Origin: Cupriavidus yeoncheonensis
Lineage (GTDB): Bacteria > Pseudomonadota > Gammaproteobacteria > Burkholderiales > Burkholderiaceae
NCBI RefSeq assembly: GCF_905397275.1
Contig: NZ_CAJPUY010000004.1
Location: forward strand, 1 to 64,000
Direction of reading: 5' to 3'
DNA length: 64,000 nt
Part shown: positions 1 through 8,013 of the stretch, piece by piece
Numbering within the stretch: the first letter of the stretch is position 1
Layout: each line of letters starts with the position of its first letter
Made by a program: the position numbers and the translations under genes
Notes under the pieces: generated by a model
Told to the model about the DNA's origin: nothing
The model's input: only the letters and a program-made list of their open reading frames with translations
The model's database searches: none

Positions 1-2
1 TT

Positions 3-95
3 GCCATGGCCAACAAGATGGCGCGCACGGCCTGGGCCGTGTTGGCCCACAACCGGACTTATGATCGCGACTACGTCTCGGTCAGGCCTGCCTAG
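3..95 (+). CDS. IS110-family transposase, C-terminal end (cut by window edge)
   Basis: Only the last 30 codons are in the window, ending in TAG at 93-95. They read AMANKMARTAWAVLAHNRTY and on to DRDYVSVRPA. A tail of the form NKxAR.AWAVL followed by a short Y-rich end is typical of the C-terminal transposase_20 part of IS110/IS1111 DEDD transposases. The catalytic part lies to the left of the window, so intactness cannot be judged. Confidence 0.75.
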   Translation, partial: AMANKMARTAWAVLAHNRTYDRDYVSVRPA

Positions 96-361
96 CGGCA
101 GGCCGAGCTAGCAAGCAGGAAATCCGTCCACAGGTTGCGACGGTAAGTGGAGAGTGATGGCAAAACAGGTTAGACCGCGGGAGCCGAAACCCGACGACCT
201 ACTGGTGCGTAACAAGCACGCCCAAAAGCGAGGGACGTTCCCGGCGAATACCATCAGGGCCTGCAGGCTTTGCCTGCCACACAAGGCCGGATATAAGTCT
301 GCAACCAACCGTTCGATGCCTCATGCTCAACTTGCCTTGCAAACCGGAGCGCGTTCATATA
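96..361 (+). mobile_element. Probable right end of the IS110/IS1111-type element
   Basis: No convincing gene follows the transposase stop for about 440 bases. The stretch up to the GGAGCGTTCATATA sequence at 348-361 looks like the long non-coding end of the element. In the IS1111 subgroup the long end lies 3' of the transposase and encodes the bridge RNA that guides insertion. A 70-codon open frame at 154-366 exists but matches nothing I know and is probably fortuitous. The exact element boundary cannot be fixed without the left end or an empty site. Confidence 0.4.
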
Positions 362-369
362 AGTAGGTC

Positions 370-413
370 GCCGGCTACGCCGGCGAAACGGCAGCGCATG
401 CCAAGCACGACAC
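370..413 (+). repeat. Palindromic direct repeat, copy 1
   Basis: This 44-bp unit starts with GCCGGC-TAC-GCCGGC, which can fold as a hairpin, followed by GAAACGGCAGCGC and a tail ending CACGACAC. It recurs at 429-472 with a single A/C difference. The shape is that of a REP-type extragenic palindrome. It lies just outside the presumed IS end. Confidence 0.7.
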
Positions 414-428
414 ACCAATCAAACCCCT

Positions 429-472
429 GCCGGCTACGCCGGCGAAACGGCAGCGCCTGCCAAGCACGACAC
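429..472 (+). repeat. Palindromic direct repeat, copy 2
   Basis: Second copy of the 44-bp unit at 370-413, with the same GCCGGC-TAC-GCCGGC hairpin and one mismatch, offset by 59 bases. The rest of the stretch between the IS end and the aldehyde dehydrogenase stop shows no gene. Confidence 0.7.
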
Positions 473-538
473 CCCATCATCACTCATTCCCCGCAATCCG
501 GCGAAAACCCCAAAACATCCGGGCCGATCCCGATGCCA

Positions 539-1960
539 TCAGAGCATCACAGACTTGCATTCAAGGAATTCGGTCAGGCCGTGGGCGCCGTTTTCCCGTC
601 CGTTTCCCGATGCCTTGTAGCCGCCGAACGGCATGGCCAGGTCGACCTGGGCGGCGTTGATGCGCACCGAGCCCGCGCGCAGCCGCGCGGCGACGCGGCG
701 GGCGCGCGCCGTGTCGCCCGAAGCCACGTAGGCGGCCAGTCCGTACGGCGTATCGTTGGCGATGGCAATGCCGTCCTCTTCACCGTCATACGGAATCATC
801 GCCAGTACCGGACCGAAGACTTCCTCGCGCGCGATGGCCATGCCGTTGTGCACATCGGCGAAGACCGTCGGGCGCGCATAGAAGCCGCGCTCGACGCCCT
901 CGGGCCGCCCGGTTCCGCCGGCGACCACGCGTGCGCCTTCCTCCATGCCCGCGCCGATCAGGCGTTGCACCTTCTCGTACTGGGCACGGTTGGAGATCGG
1001 CCCCATCTTCGTGGCCGGATCGGCCGGATCGCCGACGGGAATCGCGTTGGCGACCGCAGCCGCCACCGCGACCGCCTCGGCGTAGCGCTCGCGCGGGACC
1101 AGCATGCGCGTCGGGGCGATGCAGGTCTGGCCGGAATTCATCATGACCTGCGTCACGCCGGTGGTCACGGCCGCCGGCAGGTCGGCATCGTCGAGGATCA
1201 GCAGCGGCGACTTGCCGCCCAGTTCCTGGTGCACGCGCTTGACGGTCGGCGCCGCGCTCAGTGCCACCTCCACGCCCGCGCGGGTGGAGCCGGTGATGGA
1301 GATCACGTCCACGTCCGGGTGCGACGACAGGCGCGCGCCCACGGTCTTGCCTTCGCCATAGAGCATGTTGAAGACGCCGGGCGGGGTATCGGCCTCGTGC
1401 ATGATTTCGGCGAAGATCGCGGCGTCGAGCGGGGCGATTTCCGAGGGCTTGAGGACCACCGTACAGCCGGCTGCCAGCGCAGCGGCGGTCTTGGCGCAGA
1501 TCAGGCTCAGCGGCCAGTTCCATGCGGTGACCAGCGCGGCCACGCCGATGGCTTCATGCCTGACGTAGTTGTTGCCGTAGGCAGTCTCGAACTCGAACTT
1601 GCGCAGCGTTTCGGTGGCGGCGGCCAGGTGCGCCAGCCCGATCGGGGCCTGCAGCGCTTGGCACAACGCGACCGGCGCGCCGATCTCCGTGCGCACCGCG
1701 TCGGCAATGTCGGCCATGCGCGCCTTGTACAGCCCGGTGATGCGTTCGAGCAGCGCGATGCGGGTCTCGCGGCTGGTCTGCGACCACGCCGGAAACGCCG
1801 CGCGCGCGGCGGCCACGGCCCGGTCCACGTCGGCGGCCGTGCCGAGCATGACCTTGCCGGCCAACGCTTCCGTGGCCGGATTGACGATGTCCATTTCCGT
1901 GGCGCCCGGTGCCGGGTCGACCCACTGGCCGTCGATATAGAACTGGTTGAGTGTCTTCAT
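539..1960 (-). CDS. NAD(P)-dependent aldehyde dehydrogenase
   Basis: 473 aa, full length for the ALDH superfamily. It oxidises an aldehyde to the carboxylic acid with NAD(P)+ in the cytosol. Visible landmarks are Asn148 in AWNWP, the cofactor-binding Lys171 in KPSE, the general base Glu246 in ELGGKSP, and the nucleophile Cys280 in NSGQTC. The ATG at 1960 has GGAGATC upstream. It is the last gene of the operon starting with the GMC oxidoreductase, 21 bp after the TauD-type dioxygenase, so it probably takes the aldehyde made by one of them. The aldehyde itself cannot be named from sequence. Confidence 0.9.
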   Translation of the reverse strand: MKTLNQFYIDGQWVDPAPGATEMDIVNPATEALAGKVMLGTAADVDRAVAAARAAFPAWSQTSRETRIALLERITGLYKARMADIADAVRTEIGAPVALCQALQAPIGLAHLAAATETLRKFEFETAYGNNYVRHEAIGVAALVTAWNWPLSLICAKTAAALAAGCTVVLKPSEIAPLDAAIFAEIMHEADTPPGVFNMLYGEGKTVGARLSSHPDVDVISITGSTRAGVEVALSAAPTVKRVHQELGGKSPLLILDDADLPAAVTTGVTQVMMNSGQTCIAPTRMLVPRERYAEAVAVAAAVANAIPVGDPADPATKMGPISNRAQYEKVQRLIGAGMEEGARVVAGGTGRPEGVERGFYARPTVFADVHNGMAIAREEVFGPVLAMIPYDGEEDGIAIANDTPYGLAAYVASGDTARARRVAARLRAGSVRINAAQVDLAMPFGGYKASGNGRENGAHGLTEFLECKSVML

Positions 1961-1981
1961 GGGGTAGATCTCCGCTGGCGG

Positions 1982-2875
1982 TCACACCGGACGGTCGCCG
2001 ATGATGGTTGCCCGGTTCATGTGGCGCACGGCCGGGAAGTAATCCTGCACCGCGTAGTGCTGGGTGGCGCGGTTGTCCCACAGCGCCACCGTGTTCGCGC
2101 GCCAGCGCAGGCGCACCTGGTACTCGGGGGCGGCGGCCTGCCGGAACAGGTACTGCATCAGGTCCATCTCGGCCATGCGGAAGTCGGAGCCGATGCGATA
2201 AGGCTGCACGCGCGCGTAGTTGGCGAAATGCGTGGTGAAGCCTTCGTTGACGTAGAGGATCTTCTCGCCGGTTTCAGGATGGGTGCGTACCACCGGGTGA
2301 GCCATCGGCGGATACCGCTTGCGCATCTCGTCGTACCTGGCGCCGGTCACGCTCTGCCCGAAGGTCGGCATGGCGTCATGCACGGCCTGGAGTTCGGCAA
2401 TGCGCGCCTTCATGTCGTCAGGCAATGCCGCATAGGCAGCGACCATATTGACCCAGATGGTGTCGCCGCCGATGTCGGGGCATTCCAGGCAGCGCAGCAT
2501 CGATCCCATCGAGGGGGCCTCGCGCCACGACACGTCGGAGTGGTACAGGTTCTCGCGGCCGCGGCTTTCGCCGCCACGGCCGAACACCACCAGCTCGGGA
2601 TGGTCCGCGTGGTGCGGGATCATCGGGTGGACCTCCAGCTCGCCGAAGCGGCGCGCGGCGGCCACGTGCTGCGCGGGCGTGATGTCCTGGTCGCGGAAGA
2701 ACAGCACCTTGTACTTCAGCAGCGCGTCGCGCAGCGCGCGATAGCTTGCGTCGTCCAGGTGGCCCAGATCGACCCCGTCGACTTCGGCGCCGATGGCAGG
2801 CGTGCAGGGGCTGACGGTGAAGGGCCAGGGTTCAGTGTGCGCGGCGCGTGTGGCCGTGGCGGCTTCGGCTTGCAT
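1982..2875 (-). CDS. TauD/TfdA-family Fe(II)/2-oxoglutarate dioxygenase
   Basis: 297 aa, the usual length for the family. These enzymes hydroxylate substrates such as taurine, alkyl sulfates or phenoxyacetates using O2 and 2-oxoglutarate. Iron ligands are visible as His112 and Asp114 in YHSDVSW and His273 in TQHYA, with the 2-oxoglutarate-binding arginine in PAVRHMNR near 284. An AAGGAG ribosome site precedes the ATG at 2875. It sits between the exported protein and the aldehyde dehydrogenase on the same strand. The product could be an unstable hydroxy compound that breaks down to an aldehyde for the next enzyme (inference). Confidence 0.88.
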   Translation of the reverse strand: MQAEAATATRAAHTEPWPFTVSPCTPAIGAEVDGVDLGHLDDASYRALRDALLKYKVLFFRDQDITPAQHVAAARRFGELEVHPMIPHHADHPELVVFGRGGESRGRENLYHSDVSWREAPSMGSMLRCLECPDIGGDTIWVNMVAAYAALPDDMKARIAELQAVHDAMPTFGQSVTGARYDEMRKRYPPMAHPVVRTHPETGEKILYVNEGFTTHFANYARVQPYRIGSDFRMAEMDLMQYLFRQAAAPEYQVRLRWRANTVALWDNRATQHYAVQDYFPAVRHMNRATIIGDRPV

Positions 2876-2943
2876 GGCTAGTCTCCTTCGCTCTGTGAGC
2901 TGGTCTTGATGCGGCCCGGGCCCCGCGGCCCGGCCGATGGGTC

Positions 2944-4680
2944 TCAGCGCTGGCGCGCTGTCAGCGTGCCGTCCTGAAACGGAACCTGCTTCATCTTCGC
3001 GGTATCCAGCCGCATCAGGCCGAACGCGCCGCTGTAGAAGATGTGGCCCTGCGGATCGACCTTCACCGGCGAATACAGGCCGTTGAAGGTCGGGTCGCTG
3101 CCGGTGCGGATGGTCATGACGGTCTTGCCGGTGTCCAGGTCCAGGCCGATGTGGTAGCGGTCATTCCACCGGCCAACGAAGTAGCCATCCACGATGGCCA
3201 TGCGCCCGGCGCCGCTGATCATCGGCACCACGGAGATGGACGACACGTCCGGACGGGTCCACAGGCGTTCCCAGCGATGGGTCTTCTGCTGCCACTTCAG
3301 CGCGGCGGCGCCCGCGGGGCCGGGCCGGGTCGCGCCGTTGATCAGCGACACGTAGAAGCTGGCGGGGCTGAGCTGCGGGGCATCGCGGCTCGGGATGTTG
3401 TTGACGACGAAGGCGTAGTCACCATAAGCGGACACGGACTGCTCGGACTGGACGGATTCGAGTTCGGGGCCCATGTCCACTTCGGTCTGGTCCGCGACGC
3501 GCGGTGACGAGGTGCCCGGCTTCTGCTTCCAGCCCGCCGGAAGCTGGTCGCGCCAGAACGCCACCATGCGCATCTTGCGCGCGCCGTCGGTAATGACCAC
3601 CAGCTTGTCTTCATCCGGCCCGAAGCCCATCAGCGTCGGCGTCGAGCCGGTGCCATCGCCGAGCTTGGGCGCCGGCATGCGCACGCCGCGGTCATAGCCC
3701 GCCTGCCACGCGCCGCTGCCTTCGTCGCTGTGGATCCTGCCGTCCTTGTCCACCACCAGGCGATACATGGTGGTGTTGGACGCCACGTAGACCGCGCCGC
3801 CGCCGGCTTCCGGCCCGGTCGCGAAGCTGTTCAGGAACTGCTCGTCGCTGCCGGCCACGGTAAAGACATCGACCGGCGCCAGCGTCTCGCGGTTCAGCGT
3901 GATGACCTTGCCGGAAGCCGTGTTGACGACCAGATAGCCGTTGTAGGTCATGCCCATGCCGAACAGGATGTCGGCCGGCAGGCGCGTGCCCTTGCGCGCC
4001 TTGTCGTTGTCGAACAGCGTGGCGGGCAGCGTGACCGCGACCGGCGCCGCCATGGCGGAAGCCGGGTCGCCCGGATGGCTCTGGGCGATGCGGAAGACCT
4101 GGCGGCCGTTGCAGCCATAGAAGGTATCGTCGCGCCCCAGCACCGCATAGACCGAACCGTTGACGCCCTGGTCCTCGGTCGAGGTCATCAGGCGGTTCGG
4201 CTGCGACTTCAGGTAGTCGAGCAGGCCCTGCTCGTCGCGGGCGTCCAGGAAGCGCCTGACCGCCTGCGCCTGCTCGTGCCGCTGCTGCGTGCCGATCGGC
4301 GTATAGCCGGGCAGGCGTACCGGAAGGTCGGAGCGGCCCAGTTCAACGAGCTTGCCGTCTTCCACGGCCAGTTTGCGCAGCGAAAACCCGGCCCACCACC
4401 AGTAGATATCCTTCCCGGCAACGCGGTCGGCCACCAGCGGCAGGCTAGCCGACTCGTTCGCGACCACCTGCACGGATTCGGGCGTGACCTCGAAATGCCC
4501 GCGCGGCACCGCGAATTCCACGCTGTCGGTCGCCCCGTCGTTCCAGTGCGTCTGATTGTTGTAGGACTGCGCGAGGTAGGGATTGGGCACCGGGCCGGCA
4601 GGCGCGGCGACCGCGGCCGTGGCGGCAAGCGCCAGCGCCGCCACGAGCGGGCGAAGGTTCAGGCGGGATGAGGAGAGCAT
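2944..4680 (-). CDS. Exported protein of unknown function, probable beta-propeller
   Basis: 578 aa from the ATG at 4680, which has AGGTG seven bases upstream; a GTG three codons earlier is possible. The N-terminus is a Sec signal peptide (basic start, then LVAALALAATAAVAA, cleavage near AVAAP). The mature part contains repeated short segments that pair aromatic and glycine residues (GYLVVNTASGKVITLN, GAVYVASNTTMYRLV, GHIFYSGAFGLMRLD), which suggests a quinoprotein-like propeller fold. I see no cofactor site. It lies between the GMC oxidoreductase and the dioxygenase genes, so a periplasmic role in handling the same substrate is likely but unproven. Confidence 0.6.
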   Translation of the reverse strand: MLSSSRLNLRPLVAALALAATAAVAAPAGPVPNPYLAQSYNNQTHWNDGATDSVEFAVPRGHFEVTPESVQVVANESASLPLVADRVAGKDIYWWWAGFSLRKLAVEDGKLVELGRSDLPVRLPGYTPIGTQQRHEQAQAVRRFLDARDEQGLLDYLKSQPNRLMTSTEDQGVNGSVYAVLGRDDTFYGCNGRQVFRIAQSHPGDPASAMAAPVAVTLPATLFDNDKARKGTRLPADILFGMGMTYNGYLVVNTASGKVITLNRETLAPVDVFTVAGSDEQFLNSFATGPEAGGGAVYVASNTTMYRLVVDKDGRIHSDEGSGAWQAGYDRGVRMPAPKLGDGTGSTPTLMGFGPDEDKLVVITDGARKMRMVAFWRDQLPAGWKQKPGTSSPRVADQTEVDMGPELESVQSEQSVSAYGDYAFVVNNIPSRDAPQLSPASFYVSLINGATRPGPAGAAALKWQQKTHRWERLWTRPDVSSISVVPMISGAGRMAIVDGYFVGRWNDRYHIGLDLDTGKTVMTIRTGSDPTFNGLYSPVKVDPQGHIFYSGAFGLMRLDTAKMKQVPFQDGTLTARQR

Positions 4681-4715
4681 GAGATGCACCTATGGTTCTC
4701 TTGGAATCGTGTTTG

Positions 4716-6395
4716 TCAGGCGCTGGCGCGGATCAGGTCGGCGGCCTTCTCGCCGATCATGATGGCTGGCGCATTGGTATTGCCGCCGACCAGCGTCGGC
4801 ATGATCGAGGCGTCCGCCACGCGCAGTCCTTCCACGCCGCGCACGCGCAGGCTCGGGTCGACCACGGCCATCTCGTCGACCCCCATCTTGCAGGTGCCCA
4901 CGGGGTGGAAGATGCTGTCGGCGTTGTCCCGCACGAAGTCACGGATCGCGCTTTCGTCGCCTTCGCCAGGGCCGAACGCATCGGTCTTCAGTTCCTTGCC
5001 GCCGGCCTGCATCAACGCGTCCTGCGCATAGATGCGGCGGATCATGCGGACGCCGGCGACCATGCCCTCCATGTCGGCTTCGGCCGACAGGAAACGCGGG
5101 TCTATCAGCGGCGCGTCGCGCATGTCGGCGGAGCCCAGGCGCACATGGCCGCGGCTTTCCGGCCGCAGCACGCAGGCGTGGCAGCTATAGCCATGGCCGG
5201 GCCGCGCTTTGGCACTGCCGCGGTTGCCGACCAGCGCCAGTGCGAAAGCGAGCTGCACATCGGGTTCGGCCAGGTCCGGGCGGCTGCGGAAGAAGGCGCC
5301 GGCCTCGACGATGTTGGAGCTGACCATGCCGGTGCGGTGGCGCCGGTAGCGCACGATTTCCGACACCATGCGCGCGGCGCCGCGCAGCGTATAGCCGAAC
5401 AGGTCGGTGGAGTTCACCGCCTTCTGGATGGTGACGTCCAGGTGGTCCTGCAGGTTCTCGCCTACGCCCGGCAGGTCGTGCACGACCTGGACCCCGATGC
5501 TGCGGAGATGCTCCGCGGGCCCGATGCCGGAGGCCATCAGCAGCTGCGGAGAATTGAAGGCGCCCGCGCTGATGATCACTTCGCGGCGCGCGCGCAGGCT
5601 CTGCTCCACGCCGCCGCGCACCACGCGCACGCCGGTGGCGCGACGGCCGGTGAACTCGATGCCCAGGGCCTGCGCGCCGGTCAGCACCACCAGTCCCTTG
5701 CGGCCGCCATTCAGGCCGCGGCCGCTCGCATCGCCACGGTGCAGGTAGGCGCGCGCGCTGTTCCAGCGCTCGCCGTTGTGCTGCGTCACCTGGTAGAGGC
5801 CGGCCCCGTCCTGCTGCGCGCCGTTGAAGTCATGGTTCAGCGGCAGGCCGGCCTGCCGGGCCGCATCGACGAAGCGGCGCGAGAAGACGTTGGGGCTGCG
5901 CAGGTCGCCGACATGCAGAGGGCCGCTGTCGCCGCGCAGCGGGTCCGCGTGGCCCATCGTGCTGCGCTGGTTGGTTTCACTGCGGCGGAAGTAGGGCAGG
6001 ACATCGTCATAGCCCCAGCCTTCGCAGCCGAGTTGTTGCCACTGGTCGTAGTCATGGCGGTGCCCGCGGATATAGACCATGCCGTTGATCGACGAACTGC
6101 CGCCCAGTCCGCGCCCGCGCGGCTGGTAGGAACGCCGGCCGTTCAGGCCGGCCTGCGGTACCGAGTAATAGGCGTAGTTGCGCGGCCCGGCGTTCATCGC
6201 CGTCCTGGCCAGCGCGATCGGCGTCCACACCGTGTAGTGGTGATCGTCGGGGCCCGCTTCCAGCAAGGCCACGGTAACGGATGGGTCCTCTGCCAGTCGG
6301 CCCGCCACGGCGCATCCCGCCGATCCGGCGCCCACCACGATGTAGTCGAATTCTGCGGCCGCCGCTTCACGGCCGATTGCTGCGTTGCTGCTCAC
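4716..6395 (-). CDS. GMC-family FAD-dependent alcohol/choline dehydrogenase
   Basis: 559 aa, typical for choline-dehydrogenase-like GMC flavoproteins, which oxidise an alcohol to an aldehyde. The FAD-binding motif is at the N-terminus (FDYIVVGAGSAGC, residues 16-28), the GMC signature region is GRGLGGSSSINGM, and the C-terminal active-site histidine is in HPVGTCKMG with the closing FAD segment NTNAPAIMIGEKAADLI. The start is GTG at 6395 with AGGAG eight bases upstream. It is the first gene of a four-gene minus-strand operon and diverges from a GntR regulator whose presumed operators lie between them. Confidence 0.9.
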   Translation of the reverse strand: MSSNAAIGREAAAAEFDYIVVGAGSAGCAVAGRLAEDPSVTVALLEAGPDDHHYTVWTPIALARTAMNAGPRNYAYYSVPQAGLNGRRSYQPRGRGLGGSSSINGMVYIRGHRHDYDQWQQLGCEGWGYDDVLPYFRRSETNQRSTMGHADPLRGDSGPLHVGDLRSPNVFSRRFVDAARQAGLPLNHDFNGAQQDGAGLYQVTQHNGERWNSARAYLHRGDASGRGLNGGRKGLVVLTGAQALGIEFTGRRATGVRVVRGGVEQSLRARREVIISAGAFNSPQLLMASGIGPAEHLRSIGVQVVHDLPGVGENLQDHLDVTIQKAVNSTDLFGYTLRGAARMVSEIVRYRRHRTGMVSSNIVEAGAFFRSRPDLAEPDVQLAFALALVGNRGSAKARPGHGYSCHACVLRPESRGHVRLGSADMRDAPLIDPRFLSAEADMEGMVAGVRMIRRIYAQDALMQAGGKELKTDAFGPGEGDESAIRDFVRDNADSIFHPVGTCKMGVDEMAVVDPSLRVRGVEGLRVADASIMPTLVGGNTNAPAIMIGEKAADLIRASA

Positions 6396-6470
6396 TTGCG
6401 GTCTCCTGGGTCCTTGCGCGATGCCGGGATGCTTCTCCGTTTCAACGCGCGGCCACAGGATAGTGACATT

Positions 6471-6486
6471 ACCTGTTATGACAGGT
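6471..6486. promoter_or_regulatory. Palindromic operator 1 (putative GntR site)
   Basis: ACCTGTTATGACAGGT is an almost perfect 16-bp inverted repeat (ACCTGT / ACAGGT half sites). A similar repeat lies 34 bp downstream, centre to centre. The site is about 80 bp upstream of the GMC oxidoreductase start and 85 bp upstream of the regulator start. It overlaps a TTGACC hexamer on the minus strand (6484-6489) that could be the -35 of the GMC operon. Confidence 0.65.
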
Positions 6487-6504
6487 CAACCGATTTTCCG
6501 GAGA

Positions 6505-6520
6505 ACCTGTCATGATAGGT
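6505..6520. promoter_or_regulatory. Palindromic operator 2 (putative GntR site)
   Basis: ACCTGTCATGATAGGT shares 14 of 16 bases with operator 1. It ends where the TATAAT at 6520-6525 begins, so a bound repressor would block the promoter of the GntR gene. This points to autoregulation together with control of the divergent operon. Confidence 0.65.
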
Positions 6521-6525
6521 ATAAT
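6520..6525 (+). promoter_or_regulatory. -10 element of the GntR regulator promoter
   Basis: A perfect TATAAT is present; no good -35 is seen at 16-18 bp spacing, which would suit an activated or weak promoter. Transcription would start near 6532. This excludes the ATG at 6512, which also lies inside operator 2, and supports the GTG start at 6572. Confidence 0.5.
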
Positions 6526-6571
6526 CCCTGAGCACCTATTCGCCACCGCCGCACCAACCCGAGGATTGCCC

Positions 6572-7282
6572 GTGACGCTGCCCAGATTCAAGGAGATCGA
6601 ACAGGAGCTTCGCCAGCGGATCATTGACAGCCAGTGGCCGCCGGGCGCGAAGCTGCCTTCGGAGTCCGAGCTCACGACGGAGTTTGCCGTCAGCCGCATC
6701 ACGGTGCGCCAGGCGCTTGCCGGGCTGCACAATGCGGGCCTGATCGAGAAGGTCAACGGCAAGGGCAGCTTCGTCAGGCGGCCCTCGGAACGGCCGGACC
6801 TGGGGCCGCTGAGCGGCTTCTACGAAGCGGGCCGGGCGAGGGGCAAGCTTGCCTATGGCAGGCTGGTATCGGCGCGCATGGCCAAGGCACCGGCTTTTGC
6901 CGTGTCGGCGCTCGGGCTGGAGGCGGGCGAGCGCGTGTTCTGCGTCAGCACGCTGCGGTTCTGGGACGATGTGCCGGTCGGGTACTTCCAGGTCATGGGC
7001 CCGGAAGCGCGCATGCGGCGCCTGGCGGAAGAGGACCTGGAAACCAACGACATCATGACGCTGCTGGAAACGCAGCTCGGTTTCCGCCTGAAGGAGCTGT
7101 CCTGCGAATCGACGGCCGTTGCCGCCAGCGGCGAGGTCGCCCGGCGGCTCGACGTGCCCGAAGGGTTCCCGCTGCTGCGCATCCGCAGCACGCCCTACGA
7201 TATCGAGGGCCACCCCTTGTGCTGCGCCGAGCTCTATTTCCGGGGTGACCGTTTCAGCTACAGGTGGACGCTGTCGCGCTAG
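6572..7282 (+). CDS. GntR-family regulator with UTRA effector domain (HutC type)
   Basis: 236 aa from GTG at 6572, which has GAGGA six bases upstream; the frame stays open to 6512 but that start lies in the operator and upstream of the transcript. The N-terminal winged helix-turn-helix is clear (LRQRIIDSQWPPGAKLPSESEL, then VSRITVRQALAGLHNAGLI). The C-terminal part (about 70-236) has the UTRA pattern, with a late segment FPLLRIRSTPYDIEG. It diverges from the GMC/TauD/aldehyde dehydrogenase operon and is the obvious regulator of it, probably a repressor released by a pathway metabolite. Confidence 0.85.
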   Translation: MTLPRFKEIEQELRQRIIDSQWPPGAKLPSESELTTEFAVSRITVRQALAGLHNAGLIEKVNGKGSFVRRPSERPDLGPLSGFYEAGRARGKLAYGRLVSARMAKAPAFAVSALGLEAGERVFCVSTLRFWDDVPVGYFQVMGPEARMRRLAEEDLETNDIMTLLETQLGFRLKELSCESTAVAASGEVARRLDVPEGFPLLRIRSTPYDIEGHPLCCAELYFRGDRFSYRWTLSR

Positions 7283-7364
7283 CGTGGCGGCGGGGGACTT
7301 CGCTCAACACACGTGTGGCTTAGGTCGCCTGGGATCGCCGTGAGCTCCGCACGCCAGTTCGCCG

Positions 7365-7871
7365 TCACCCGCGCTTGGGCAGTTTCCAGCCTGGCCGGAT
7401 GAAATGGCAGGTGTATCCGTTGGGATAGCGTTCCAGGTAGTCCTGGTGCTCCGGCTCCGCTTCCCAGAACGGGCCGGCGGGCGCGACCTCGGTCACTACC
7501 TTGCCCGGCCAGAGTCCGGATGCATCGACGTCGGCAATCGTGTCTTGCGCCACCAGCTTCTGGGTGTCGTCCCGGTAGAAGATGGCCGACCGGTAGCTGG
7601 TGCCGGTGTCGTTGCCCTGGCGGTTCCTCGTGGTCGGATCGTGGATCTGGAAGAAGAACTCCAGGATCTGGCGATAGCTGATCTGCCGCGGGTCGAACAT
7701 GATCTCGATCGCCTCCGCGTGGCTGCCGTGGTTGCGGTAGGTGGCATCGGGCACGTCGCCGCCGGTGTAGCCCACGCGCGTGGCCAGCACGCCTGGATAC
7801 CGCCGCAGCAGGTCCTGCATGCCCCAGAAGCAGCCGCCGGCCAGGAGGGCGATTTCGGATTGTGTGGTCAT
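7365..7871 (-). CDS. msrA: Peptide-methionine (S)-S-oxide reductase
   Basis: 168 aa from ATG at 7871, the start placing GGCFWG at residues 12-17 as in the family; the frame extends 38 codons further without a plausible ribosome site. Cys14 is the catalytic cysteine that reduces methionine sulfoxide in oxidised proteins. Further conserved parts are [39 protein letters not shown] and a HQDYL segment. It lies at the 3' side of the long CoA-ester operon, 142 bp after it on the same strand, and is probably an independent housekeeping gene. Confidence 0.93.
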   Translation of the reverse strand: MTTQSEIALLAGGCFWGMQDLLRRYPGVLATRVGYTGGDVPDATYRNHGSHAEAIEIMFDPRQISYRQILEFFFQIHDPTTRNRQGNDTGTSYRSAIFYRDDTQKLVAQDTIADVDASGLWPGKVVTEVAPAGPFWEAEPEHQDYLERYPNGYTCHFIRPGWKLPKRG

Positions 7872-8013
7872 GGTTGAGGTCCCTTCGTTCGGTTGCGTGG
7901 TTCTGTTGCGTTGCCTCGCCGGCCAGGTCTTGCCCGGTGGGGCGTCCCCATATTGTCCACCATTGGCGCCCGCCGGGAACCACACCCCCTCAATCCCCGT
8001 TAAAAAGTGGCTC

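Noticed and set aside
323..2881. 852-codon open frame on the + strand
   Set aside because: It lies opposite the aldehyde dehydrogenase and dioxygenase genes, which have clear catalytic motifs and ribosome sites. The translation is Arg/His/Gly-rich without any domain, as expected from antisense high-GC DNA.
6512..6571. N-terminal extension of the GntR regulator from ATG 6512
   Set aside because: The ATG lies inside a palindromic operator and upstream of the TATAAT promoter element; GTG 6572 has a good ribosome site and fits the family start.
7308..7317. CACACGTGTG palindrome after the GntR gene
   Set aside because: Single 10-bp occurrence between converging genes, no promoter or second copy nearby; too short to call.
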